Assembly: GCA_016709545.1 (NCBI GenBank)
Contig: JADJMO010000019.1
Location: 114,617-178,616, forward strand
DNA from: Myxococcales bacterium
GTDB lineage: Bacteria; Myxococcota_A; Polyangia; Polyangiales; JADJMO01
DNA length: 64,000 nt
Reading direction: 5' to 3'
The notes under the pieces were generated by a model. It worked only from the letters and a program-made list of their open reading frames with translations, made no database searches and had not been told where the DNA came from. The position numbers and the translations under genes are program-made. Below are positions 33,816 to 41,459 of the stretch, one piece after another (positions within the stretch are counted from its first letter, which is position 1; every line of letters begins with the position of its first letter).

Positions 33816-34732
33816 GCGGGCGCCTTCGGGCGACGACGGCCCGGACGGGGGCGGAGGAAGTCGATCAGGGCGCGCAGCTTGGGCGCGACGTGGGCGCGGC
33901 TCGGGTAGTAGAGGAAGTAGCCGGCGAACGGCGGGCAGAAGTCGCCGAGCACCCGGACGAGCGCGCGGCTCGCGAGCTCCTCTTCGACCATCGACTCGAG
34001 GAGGTAGGCGAGCCCGACGCCGTCGACCGCGGCGCGGGTCATCAGCTGCGCGTCGCTGCACACGACCCGACCGTGGACCTCCACCTCGAAGTCCTTGCCG
34101 TCCTCGGTGAACTCCCAGCGGTAGACGCTGCCTGCGGTCACGCGCCGGTACTCGATGCATGCGTGCGCGTGCAGCTCGCGGGGATGCTTCGGCTTGCCGC
34201 GGGCGGCGAAGTAGGAAGGCGAGCCCACCACGGCGATCCGCTCGTCGCCGCCGATGGGCACCGCGACCATCTCGCGGTCGAGGGACTCGCCGAGGCGGAT
34301 GCCGGCGTCGCAGCCGCTCGCGACGATGTCCGAGAGCCCGTCCTCGACGACCACGTCGAGGCGGATGTCCGGGTAGGCGGCCAGGAACTCCGCGAGACGG
34401 GGCTCGACGAACCGGCGGCAGGCAGCGCGGGAGACGTCGAGGCGGAGGGTGCCCGCGGGGCGATCGCGCAGGCCCTCCAGGGTCTCGAAGGCGGACCGCA
34501 CGTCTCCCAGCGCCGGCTCGAGGCGCGCGAGGAAGCGCGCACCGGCCTCGGTGAGCCCGACGCTGCGCGTCGTGCGCTGCAGCAGCCGGACGGCGAGGCG
34601 TCGCTCGAGCGCGGTGATGGCCTGGCTCGCGGCGGACGGCGAGACGCCCATCGCCTTGGCGGCTGCCGTGAAGCTACGCCGACGGGCCACGTTCACGAAC
34701 AGCGACAGCCCCGCGAGCGGGTCCTCGATCAT
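33761..34732 (-). CDS. LysR-type transcriptional regulator
   Basis: A 323-residue regulator with an N-terminal winged helix-turn-helix (SFTAAAKAMGVSPSAASQAI) and a co-inducer domain (RLDVVVEDGLSDIVASGCDAGIRLG, VVGSPSYFA). It is closest in feel to the AaeR/PtxR-type subgroup. It stands divergent from an SDR gene with 71 bp between starts, the usual arrangement for a LysR and its target; TnA half sites were not resolved. The C-terminal 20 residues are basic. Family certain; inducer unknown. Confidence 0.93.
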   Translation of the reverse strand: MIEDPLAGLSLFVNVARRRSFTAAAKAMGVSPSAASQAITALERRLAVRLLQRTTRSVGLTEAGARFLARLEPALGDVRSAFETLEGLRDRPAGTLRLDVSRAACRRFVEPRLAEFLAAYPDIRLDVVVEDGLSDIVASGCDAGIRLGESLDREMVAVPIGGDERIAVVGSPSYFAARGKPKHPRELHAHACIEYRRVTAGSVYRWEFTEDGKDFEVEVHGRVVCSDAQLMTRAAVDGVGLAYLLESMVEEELASRALVRVLGDFCPPFAGYFLYYPSRAHVAPKLRALIDFLRPRPGRRRPKAPAQGPKTSPKKPRIASHER

Positions 34733-34803
34733 GAAGCGGAGCTTATCAGTCCTTGCAGATTCCTCCTGTTCCGAGGTCGGCTCGCCGGGCCTAGGGTGCG
34801 GCC

Positions 34804-35628
34804 ATGTCCAAGCCGTCCTCGAAGGTGTGGTTCGTCACCGGGGCTTCGTCCGGGTTCGGTCGCGAGATCGTCGTCGCGGCGCTCGAGAGGGGAGAACGGG
34901 TGGTCGCGGCCGTGCGGTCGCCCGAGCGGTTCGACCTCGCGGCCCCCGAGCTCCTGGTCGTGAAGCTGGACGTCACCGCGCCGGCCGACGTGGAGGCCAG
35001 CGTGCGCGCGGCCGAGGCGCGGTTCGGCGCGATCGACGTGCTGGTGAACAACGCCGGCTACAGCCTCGTCGGCGCGGTCGAGGAGACCAGCGAGGGCGAG
35101 CTGCGCGAGGCCATGGAGACGATGTTCTTCGGCGCCGTGGCGCTCACGCGCGCGGTGGTCGGTGGCATGCGCGCGCGTGGGCGCGGCGCCATCGTCCAGA
35201 TCACCAGCATGGGCGGGCTCACGACCGCGCCCGGCTTCGGCGCCTATTGCGCGGCCAAGCACGCGCTCGAGGGGCTCTCGGAGTGCATGGCTCTCGAGCT
35301 CGCGCCGCTCGGTGTGCAGGTGCTGATCGTCGAGCCGGGCGCGTTCCGCACGGCCCTGTTCGGCGGGCGCTTCCGGCGCATGGAGGAGATCGCGGCGTAC
35401 GCGCCCACCGTCGGGCCGATCCGCGCCTACGCGGCCGGGAACGACGGCGCGCAGCCGGGCGACCCGGCGAAGGCGGCGGCGGCGATCGTGGACGCGGTGG
35501 AGACACCGCGGGGCCTGCGCCTGCCGCTCGGCGCCGACGCGGTGGACGCGATCCGCGCGAAGCTCGCCAGCGTGCTCGCCGACGTGGACCGCAACGACGC
35601 GGTCGCGCGCGCGACGGCGTTCGGCTGA
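34804..35628 (+). CDS. SDR-family oxidoreductase
   Basis: A 274-residue classical short-chain dehydrogenase. TGASSGFG is the dinucleotide loop, VLVNNAGYS the NNAG motif, and QITSMGGL...YCAAKHAL the Ser-Tyr-Lys catalytic set. PSEDV-type and EPGAFRTAL follow. Start is ATG 34804. Divergent from a LysR gene, so probably controlled by it. Substrate unknown. Confidence 0.93.
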   Translation: MSKPSSKVWFVTGASSGFGREIVVAALERGERVVAAVRSPERFDLAAPELLVVKLDVTAPADVEASVRAAEARFGAIDVLVNNAGYSLVGAVEETSEGELREAMETMFFGAVALTRAVVGGMRARGRGAIVQITSMGGLTTAPGFGAYCAAKHALEGLSECMALELAPLGVQVLIVEPGAFRTALFGGRFRRMEEIAAYAPTVGPIRAYAAGNDGAQPGDPAKAAAAIVDAVETPRGLRLPLGADAVDAIRAKLASVLADVDRNDAVARATAFG

Positions 35629-35635
35629 GGCGCGG

Positions 35636-36325
35636 TCAGTTGTAGAGCGCGGTGAAGGTGAGGGAGATGGCGCCGATCGAGCGCTGGGTCTCGGGCTGGG
35701 TCACCGTGTACGCCTGGTCGTCCTTGTAGGTCCGCTCGGTGCCGCCGAGCGTCGCGCCCGTGACCCGCACGAGGAAGCCGAGCGACCAGTTGTCGGACAC
35801 CCAGGCGTCGTAGCCGGCGCCGAGCGAGAAGCCTCCGCCGGCGCGGGTGGTCCAGGTCTTCTGGATGCGATCGTCGCGGTAGTCGCCCATGAGCGCGGGG
35901 CCGAACGTGGCGAGGACGTGGAAGCCGCCGCGCGGCCACGGGAAGAAGTCGAACGTCGGGCCGACGAGCGCGAAGTCGTGGCGCCGGGTGAGCGTGGTCT
36001 TTCCCGCCTCGTCCTGGATGGAGCCGACCAGCGAGCTCTGGAGCAGTCCGGTGGCGGCGAGGACGAAGCCGGGGCGGATGGCGCCGCCGATCGAGAGCTC
36101 GAGGGCCGAGCCGCCACCGCTGAAGGTGGGCTGGTTCTCGGCGGACCCGTTGACGACGTTGCGCGAGGTGAACGCGCCGACGCCGGCGGACATGCGGAGG
36201 TAGAAGCCGTCGTGGACGAAGCGTCCGTGCGACGACTTGGTGGGGGGAGCGACCTCGTCGCCGGCCGAGGCAGCCGGCGCCACGAGGAGAGCGGCGAGCC
36301 CGAGGGCAATGGCGATGGTCTTCAT
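35636..36325 (-). CDS. Outer-membrane beta-barrel protein
   Basis: A 229-residue exported protein (start ATG 36325, signal MKTIAIALGLAALLVAPAAS then AGD). The rest is alternating amphipathic strands (YLRMSAGVGAFTSRNVVNG, LELSIGGAIRPGFVLAATGLL, FDFFPWPRGGFHVLATFGPAL) with a terminal aromatic strand (AISLTFTALYN). It matches the small OmpW/Ail-like barrel size. Convergent with the SDR gene with 7 bp between stops. Function unknown. Confidence 0.75.
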   Translation of the reverse strand: MKTIAIALGLAALLVAPAASAGDEVAPPTKSSHGRFVHDGFYLRMSAGVGAFTSRNVVNGSAENQPTFSGGGSALELSIGGAIRPGFVLAATGLLQSSLVGSIQDEAGKTTLTRRHDFALVGPTFDFFPWPRGGFHVLATFGPALMGDYRDDRIQKTWTTRAGGGFSLGAGYDAWVSDNWSLGFLVRVTGATLGGTERTYKDDQAYTVTQPETQRSIGAISLTFTALYN

Positions 36326-36508
36326 GCCCAGCAAGCGGGCATCGCGTGTGCCAGTGGCAGCGCGTCGACGAGCCGGCGCGGTGTCTGTCCCTTCCGGCAC
36401 GAGCGGAGCTGCTTGCCGTGATCGAGAGCACGCGCGTGCGCGCTCGATGGTCGCGAGACCTCGCGGGGGAGCGCAAGGAGCGCGTCGTGACGCACGCCTC
36501 GCTCGAGG

Positions 36509-37288
36509 TCACTTCTTCGAGAGGATGCCGAACGCAGCGCCCTGTGGATCGAGGGCCACACCGGCGCGCCCGCCACCGGGAACGTCGTGGGGGCCGTTCA
36601 TCATCTTGCCGCCCTTGCCGGCGAGCGCCGCGGCCGCGGCGTCGGCGTCCGGCACGTTGAAGTAGGTGACCCACGCGCCGCTCGGGACCATCGGCGGGCG
36701 CTTGAAGATGCCGCCGTACGACACCTTGCCCTTGCCGAACATCTGGTAGGTGCCCATCTCGGGGCCCATGTCCATCGCGTCGGTCTTCGTCCAGCCGAAC
36801 AGCTTGCCGTAGAACTGCACGGCGGCCTCGACGTCGTCGGTCACGAGCTCGTGCCAGCCGGCCTTGCCGAGCGCCTCGCCCGGATCGGCGAGCTGCACGT
36901 CCGGGGTCGTGCCGCGGAACAGCGCGAACACCGCGCCCCACGGGTCGCCGAGGACAGCGAAGCGCCCGTAGTTCGGGATGTCGACGGGCGGCACGTATGT
37001 CTTGGCGCCGAGCTCGGTCGCGAGCTTCGCGCTCGCCTCGACGTCGTCCACCGCGACGTAGACCTGCCAGTACGGCGGCGCGCCCATGGCCTTCGCCTGC
37101 TCGGGGAGGACGGTCACGCCGCCGATGCCATCGGTGGTGCCCGGCGGGATCCACATCGTGTACTCGCCCGTCGCCATCGGCACGGGCTGCGCGCCCCAGC
37201 CCACGAGCTCCGTGTAGAACGCCTTCGCGGCGGCGACGTCGGTGGTCATCAGCTCGTACCAGCAGAACTTCCCGTGATTGTCGGCCAT
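36509..37288 (-). CDS. Tandem VOC (glyoxalase/bleomycin-resistance-like) protein
   Basis: A 259-residue protein from ATG 37288. Two VOC modules are visible: residues about 8-125 (FCWYELMTTDVAAAKAFYTE) and about 135-255 (GWHELVTDDVEAAVQFYGKL), giving the two-module VOC arrangement. The ending is GAAFGILSKK. Both modules have conserved Glu/His-type positions of this superfamily (WHEL, YWQVYVAVDD), but the chemistry is not assignable. Codons upstream of 37288 make a low-complexity extension, so that start is preferred. Confidence 0.85.
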   Translation of the reverse strand: MADNHGKFCWYELMTTDVAAAKAFYTELVGWGAQPVPMATGEYTMWIPPGTTDGIGGVTVLPEQAKAMGAPPYWQVYVAVDDVEASAKLATELGAKTYVPPVDIPNYGRFAVLGDPWGAVFALFRGTTPDVQLADPGEALGKAGWHELVTDDVEAAVQFYGKLFGWTKTDAMDMGPEMGTYQMFGKGKVSYGGIFKRPPMVPSGAWVTYFNVPDADAAAAALAGKGGKMMNGPHDVPGGGRAGVALDPQGAAFGILSKK

Positions 37289-37377
37289 GTCGGTGCTCCC
37301 CTCTTCTGGAACGCTGAAGCTATCGGTCGGTGGTGCGGTTGTCACCGGGTGCCTGGACCGCGCTCCGTTCCAGGGAG

Positions 37378-37866
37378 TCACGGTCTTCGCCTGGGCTTTG
37401 GTCCTTTCGGGGGCGCGACCTCTCCGAGCATCGCCACATCGAGCAGATCCTTGGGTCGGCCGGACGCGCGCTTGTTCTTCAGGAGCGCTTCGCGTCCGAT
37501 GACGAACAGAGGCTTGGAGACAAAGTCCGCTTCGACCCGCGTGGCCCAGGCTTCGTCGAACGAGACGCCCGAGATGCCCGTCAGGATGTCGATGCGCCAG
37601 GGCTTCCGGCCGAGCATGAACACCTTGTCGGGTGCGGCGAGCTCCGCGACGGAAGGCGCGACTTCGCCGAAGCCGAAGTCCGAAAGCGCGTCACGGAGTC
37701 TTCGGGCGTTGGCCAGGCTGGGCTCGCTGAAGACGTCGAGGTCCTCGGTCAGCCTTGGTTGTCCGTGCCCCGCCAGCGCGTGTCCTCCGATCAGCAGGAA
37801 CTTCACGTCGCGGGAGATCAGCGCACTCAAGAACTCGCTCCAGTCGCGATTCAGCTCGATCTTCAC
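37378..37866 (-). CDS. Nucleotidyltransferase-fold protein (DUF6036-like)
   Basis: A 162-residue protein from GTG 37866 (KIELNRDWSEFLSALI). The core FLLIGGHALAGHGQPRLTEDLDVF has the GG and DxD signature of MNT/AbiEii-type nucleotidyltransferases. It continues with WRIDILTGISGVSFDEAW and ends KNKRASGRPKDLLDVA, the family's 'KRATGRPKDLAD' motif. Such genes are often paired with a small upstream gene, as here, and resemble toxin-antitoxin or defence partners, but a toxin role is not established. Confidence 0.85.
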   Translation of the reverse strand: MKIELNRDWSEFLSALISRDVKFLLIGGHALAGHGQPRLTEDLDVFSEPSLANARRLRDALSDFGFGEVAPSVAELAAPDKVFMLGRKPWRIDILTGISGVSFDEAWATRVEADFVSKPLFVIGREALLKNKRASGRPKDLLDVAMLGEVAPPKGPKPRRRP

Positions 37867-37996
37867 CGAACCAGACCCTCCGCAGTCGTTCGACGCCCGA
37901 GATGCGCTCCTCGAAGGACATGGCGATGACATCCTCGCGGTCGAACTCCGCGGCCTCCGCGAAGCTGCTCGCCGTTCGGATGGTGCGCTCGATCAC
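37691..37996 (-). CDS. Small partner of the nucleotidyltransferase (overlapping frames)
   Basis: The frame reads MIERTIRTASSFAEAAEFDR then MSFEERISGVERLRRVWFGE, typical of the ~70-residue protein found before such nucleotidyltransferases. It continues out of frame into the neighbour, overlapping it by 176 nt. The part from about residue 66 on is probably the shadow of the partner's coding sequence, so the true end may be near 37800 or lost by an indel. Antitoxin-like or regulatory role is a guess. Confidence 0.5.
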   Translation of the reverse strand: MIERTIRTASSFAEAAEFDREDVIAMSFEERISGVERLRRVWFGEDRAESRLERVLECADLPRREVPADRRTRAGGARTTKADRGPRRLQRAQPGQRPKTP

Positions 37997-38051
37997 TGGA
38001 ACAGTATGACAGACCCGGGATCGGGGTCCAAGGACGGCTCGATGGTCCGAG

Positions 38052-39314
38052 CTACAAGCGCGGCGTGAGCTTCACGACGTGGCGGTAGACGAACGTGGGC
38101 TTGACCTGCCCCTCGGTCCACGAGAGGTCGGGCCCGTCGACGTCGGAGGAGTAGTTGTAGATCACCTTCTCGTCCGGCGCGGCGCCGTCGAGGATCGCCG
38201 GGAAGCAGGTGTCTCCCTTGCTCGGGAGATCGGTGACGTAGGCGATGCGGTTCTCGGCCTGCACGAACCGCCAGATCGAGCAGCGCTTGGGCCAGGTCTT
38301 GTAGTCGACCTGATTCTTGAACCAGCGCTCGTCGAACGGGCGGTCGTCGATCTCGGCGCGGTCGTAGGTGCCGTCGGGCGAGAGGTTGCGGCGACCGACG
38401 AGGTAGATCTCCCCGTCGTGCGCGAACACGAGCGGTGAGTCGTACTTCTTGCGGTCGTGCTTGCAGCTCCATGCGGAGAGCGCGCCCTTCTCGGCGCGGC
38501 AGACCCAGCTCCCGAAGACCTTCTTCTCCGGGTCGCCGGCCTCGTTCCGGCTCACGGCGAACAGGGTGCCGTCGGCCGCGAAGGCGAAGTCGGTCTCGCT
38601 CGCGCCGCCCTGGATGACGATGGGCTTGGCCAGGTCGACCCCGCGCCACGCCTTGCCGTCGTCGGTGGTGAGGAACGCCACGTGGGTGGGCCCGGGGTGC
38701 TGGCGATACAGGTAGCCGCCGTTGTCGTAGGCGAGCAGGTAGGGGACGCCGCCGAGCACGCGGGCGCGCCAGGGGATGTAGCGAGGGTCGTGGAAGTCGG
38801 TGAGCTTGCCCCACGTACCGTCGGGAGTTCGCTCCACGTAGGACATGCCCTGCGGCTCGAACTTGTTCGGGTCGGTGCCGAGCCGCGCGAGGTAGAGGAA
38901 CAGCGAACCCTTGAAGGAGAGGAACCGCGGCTCGCGTAGATCGGTGCCCGCCGTGAGCTTGGTCTCGTAGGTCCAGGTCTTCTCGTCGGTGCTCGACAGC
39001 ACGTAGAGCGCGGTCGCGTCGGAGGCGTAGTGGTCGGGGGCGGTGCGCCAGGCGAGGTAGATCTTGCCGTCGTGGCGCACGACGTCGAGGTTGTTGTTGG
39101 AGACCCGGGGCGGGGACTCGGCGGGCAGGCCGGGGCCGGGGATCACCTTGCGCGTCTCCACCACGGTGACCGTGTGACGACCCAGCTCGGCGACGGGGGG
39201 GACGATGACCGGCGCGTCTTCGGCCGCGTCGGTGCCCGTATCGGGCGCCGCGGGGCTGGGCTCGCTCGAGGAGCAGGCGGTGAGTGGGAGCAGGAGCAAG
39301 GCGAGGGCGCGCAC
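38052..39314 (-). CDS. Lipoprotein with beta-propeller (sialidase/arabinanase-like)
   Basis: A 420-residue lipoprotein (MRALALLLLPLTACSSSEPS). A 45-residue Asp/Pro/Thr linker leads to a domain with repeated four-strand blades: GKIYLAWRTAPDHYASDATA, GSLFLYLARLGTDPN, GGVPYLLAYDNGGYLYRQ, DGTLFAVSRNEAG and DGEIYLVGRRNLSPDG. The repeats resemble BNR/sialidase and GH43-type propellers; no catalytic acid set can be assigned. It probably binds or cuts surface glycans, or is only a scaffold. Stands alone. Confidence 0.75.
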   Translation of the reverse strand: MRALALLLLPLTACSSSEPSPAAPDTGTDAAEDAPVIVPPVAELGRHTVTVVETRKVIPGPGLPAESPPRVSNNNLDVVRHDGKIYLAWRTAPDHYASDATALYVLSSTDEKTWTYETKLTAGTDLREPRFLSFKGSLFLYLARLGTDPNKFEPQGMSYVERTPDGTWGKLTDFHDPRYIPWRARVLGGVPYLLAYDNGGYLYRQHPGPTHVAFLTTDDGKAWRGVDLAKPIVIQGGASETDFAFAADGTLFAVSRNEAGDPEKKVFGSWVCRAEKGALSAWSCKHDRKKYDSPLVFAHDGEIYLVGRRNLSPDGTYDRAEIDDRPFDERWFKNQVDYKTWPKRCSIWRFVQAENRIAYVTDLPSKGDTCFPAILDGAAPDEKVIYNYSSDVDGPDLSWTEGQVKPTFVYRHVVKLTPRL

Positions 39315-39356
39315 GGCGAGAGTCTCGCGTGGAAGCGGAAGCCCGGCAACCTGCCG

Positions 39357-40049
39357 TCAGCGCCGGAGGTTCGCTGTGGGCGTCGGCCCGTAGAACGCGA
39401 AGACCTTCAGCGCTCCGACCGCGAACATCAGGCCGAGGACCACGAACAGGCCGTCGAACCAGCTGCCGCCGCGCGCGAGCCGGACGGCGTTGTTGGTGGC
39501 GAGCACCGCCCACACGAACGCGTCGAGGATCCAGAGCGCGCGGTGCTTGACGACGCGGGACCCGAGCGACAGCAAGACCATGCCGCCGCCGAAGACCAGG
39601 CCGCCGACGTCTAGCGCCACCACGAACGGCAGAGAGATCGCGACGACGAACAGACCGATCGGCAGCGACAGGCGCACCCGCCGCTTCAACGCCGCCGCGA
39701 GGTGCTCCGCGAGAACGGGGTCGAGGAGCCGACGCAGGGCGCCGACGGCCTCGGGCGGCAGCGGGATCGACGTGCGCGTGGGCTGGCGCACGGCGAGCAT
39801 GCGCACCACCGTGCCGAGCACGAGGTCGGTGTCCGCGACCAGCTGGGTGGGCGAGAACGAGAGCCGCAGGCCATCGCCCCGGAGCGCGACGAGGCCGTGC
39901 TCGTGGAAGCAGAGCTCCCACTGGCCGATCGCCGCCCGGTTAGGGATCGTGTGCCGCTCGACCATCGGGCCGAACGTGGCCTCGTCGACCGCGACCAGCA
40001 CCGACGCTGCCTGCGGGGCGCTCGGCGGCGCGTACGGGTTGAGATCCAT
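39357..40049 (-). CDS. Membrane protein opening with NPYAPP
   Basis: A 230-residue protein (MDLNPYAPPSAPQAASVLVA). A beta-rich domain (residues 20-95) with HTIPNRAAIGQWELCFHEHG is followed by three or four hydrophobic helices (LPIGLFVVAISLPFVVALD, LVFGGGMVLLSLGSRV, LWILDAFVWAVLATN, GLFVVLGLMFAVGALKV). Shares its opening with the 32.6-kb protein. No known function. Confidence 0.7.
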   Translation of the reverse strand: MDLNPYAPPSAPQAASVLVAVDEATFGPMVERHTIPNRAAIGQWELCFHEHGLVALRGDGLRLSFSPTQLVADTDLVLGTVVRMLAVRQPTRTSIPLPPEAVGALRRLLDPVLAEHLAAALKRRVRLSLPIGLFVVAISLPFVVALDVGGLVFGGGMVLLSLGSRVVKHRALWILDAFVWAVLATNNAVRLARGGSWFDGLFVVLGLMFAVGALKVFAFYGPTPTANLRR

Positions 40050-40087
40050 GAGGCCGAAGGTGCCACGCGACGAGCGCGGCGCACAGG

Positions 40088-40984
40088 TCAGAACACGCCG
40101 GGGAGGCGCGGAGAGGTGTCGCCGGCGAGCCCGATCTGGAACACGCTCACGTAGCGGTCGAACCACACGTTGTAGTAGTCGGGGCCCGCGTACACGCTGA
40201 GGTAGCCGCCCACGCCGAGGGTCGGGAACCGCACGAGGTAGCGGACCGAGACGGGGACCCGCCGCAGCACGCGAGTGACCGCGCTGTCGCCCTCGATCTC
40301 GACGTGGTCGAGGATGCCGGACACGCGCACCGAGAGCTTGTCGTCCAGCAAGAGCCCGCGGAAGCCGGCGAACGCCAGGTGCGCGCGCCAGAACCCGTAG
40401 CGACCCGCGAGGCCCTCGCTCGTGGCGACCCGCGGGTGCCACTCGAGCGAGGGGCTCACCCACCAGCTCGAGGCCACGCCGTCGGCGACGTAGAGCGCCG
40501 CCTCCAGGTAGTTGGTGGCGAAGTCCCCGGTGTCGTGGTTGACGGTGCCGTCCGCCAGGAACGTGCCGCCGGACTGGCCGTTCGAGTGGTGCCCGAACGT
40601 GAAGGAGCTGTAGAGCACCGGCCGCCCCGCGAGCTCCTTGGTGAAGAGGAGGTACGCGGTGAGCCGTGGCATGTAGCTCGGTGTCTTCACCGGCGCGGAG
40701 TTCTCGCGGTACATCCGCAGCACGATCTTCGGGGTCAGATCGATGGCGATGGGCCAGCCGTTCTTGCCCACCAGGAAGTGCGGCGCGAGGTTGGCCTCGA
40801 ACCACAACGGGTCGACCGTCCCTCCCTTCCAGGTGACGAGCAGCGGGAAGGGGGCGGTGTAGCTCTGCTCGAGGTTCGACCGGACGACGTCGAGGACCGG
40901 GACCGCCGGCGGTGGCTCGGCGGCGGCGGCGCTCGCGAGGCCGAGCGCGATCAGGGCGCCGAGCGCGCCCGATGGGGGCTTCAA
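40088..40984 (-). CDS. Outer-membrane phospholipase A-like barrel
   Basis: A 298-residue exported barrel (signal ALGALIALGLASAAAAEPP). Residues 131-136 read GHHSNG and residue 158 is the Asn of DFATNYLEAALY, so His132, Ser134 and Asn158 are placed like the His-Ser-Asn site of OMPLA (HxSNG...WNRxY), though the loop between is longer by about 12 residues. It lacks the classical SRSWNR text. Its last strand ends DTSPRLPGVF, not a canonical aromatic end. If active it would hydrolyse outer-leaflet phospholipids in a calcium-dependent way. Start overlaps the YqeY stop by four bases (ATGA). Confidence 0.5.
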   Translation of the reverse strand: MKPPSGALGALIALGLASAAAAEPPPAVPVLDVVRSNLEQSYTAPFPLLVTWKGGTVDPLWFEANLAPHFLVGKNGWPIAIDLTPKIVLRMYRENSAPVKTPSYMPRLTAYLLFTKELAGRPVLYSSFTFGHHSNGQSGGTFLADGTVNHDTGDFATNYLEAALYVADGVASSWWVSPSLEWHPRVATSEGLAGRYGFWRAHLAFAGFRGLLLDDKLSVRVSGILDHVEIEGDSAVTRVLRRVPVSVRYLVRFPTLGVGGYLSVYAGPDYYNVWFDRYVSVFQIGLAGDTSPRLPGVF

Positions 40985-41415
40985 GCGCGCACGAGCTTGA
41001 CGGCCGCCGACACGTCCTTGCCGGCCGCGTCCGCGCCGGTGGACTTCAGGTGCTTGACGGCGATGCCGGTGGCCTGACCGTCGTTGCCGGCGGCCTTGAT
41101 CTGGGCGGCGACCGGGGCGAGCGCGGCGACGATGGCGTCGACCGAGAGGGTCTGCGGGAGGAAGGTCTTGAGGATCTCGATCTCGCGGCGGAGGACGGCC
41201 TTGCGGTCCTCTTCCGACACCATGCCGAGCGACTCCTCGTTCGACGTCACCATCTTGCGCAGGATGGCCATCGTCTCCTCGTCGCCGCTCTTGCGGTCGG
41301 GGCGCGCCTGCTCGGTGGTGATCTCGCCCATGGCGACCTTGAGGATCTCCTTCTCGACGGTGTCGCCGGACTTCATCGCTGCGAACATGCGGGCCTTGAT
41401 CTGATCGAGAAGCAT
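40981..41415 (-). CDS. GatB/YqeY domain protein
   Basis: A 144-residue protein of the YqeY family, with the classic opening LLDQIKARMFAAMKSGDTVE, MVTSNEESLGMVSEED, LPQTLSVDAIVAALAP and AAGKDVSAAVKLVRA. The family is related to the tail domain of GatB and binds tRNA-like partners; the precise role is unsettled. Stop overlaps the start of the barrel gene, so the two are co-translated. Confidence 0.92.
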   Translation of the reverse strand: MLLDQIKARMFAAMKSGDTVEKEILKVAMGEITTEQARPDRKSGDEETMAILRKMVTSNEESLGMVSEEDRKAVLRREIEILKTFLPQTLSVDAIVAALAPVAAQIKAAGNDGQATGIAVKHLKSTGADAAGKDVSAAVKLVRA

Positions 41416-41459
41416 GGCGCGAGGATTCGGCCGGGTGCCCGGCGGGTCAAGGCCCCTCG

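Noticed and set aside
36421..36448. Hairpin ATCGAG...CTCGAT behind the VOC gene
   Set aside because: Only six clean pairs, no T-run, 60 bp from the stop; too weak to call a terminator.
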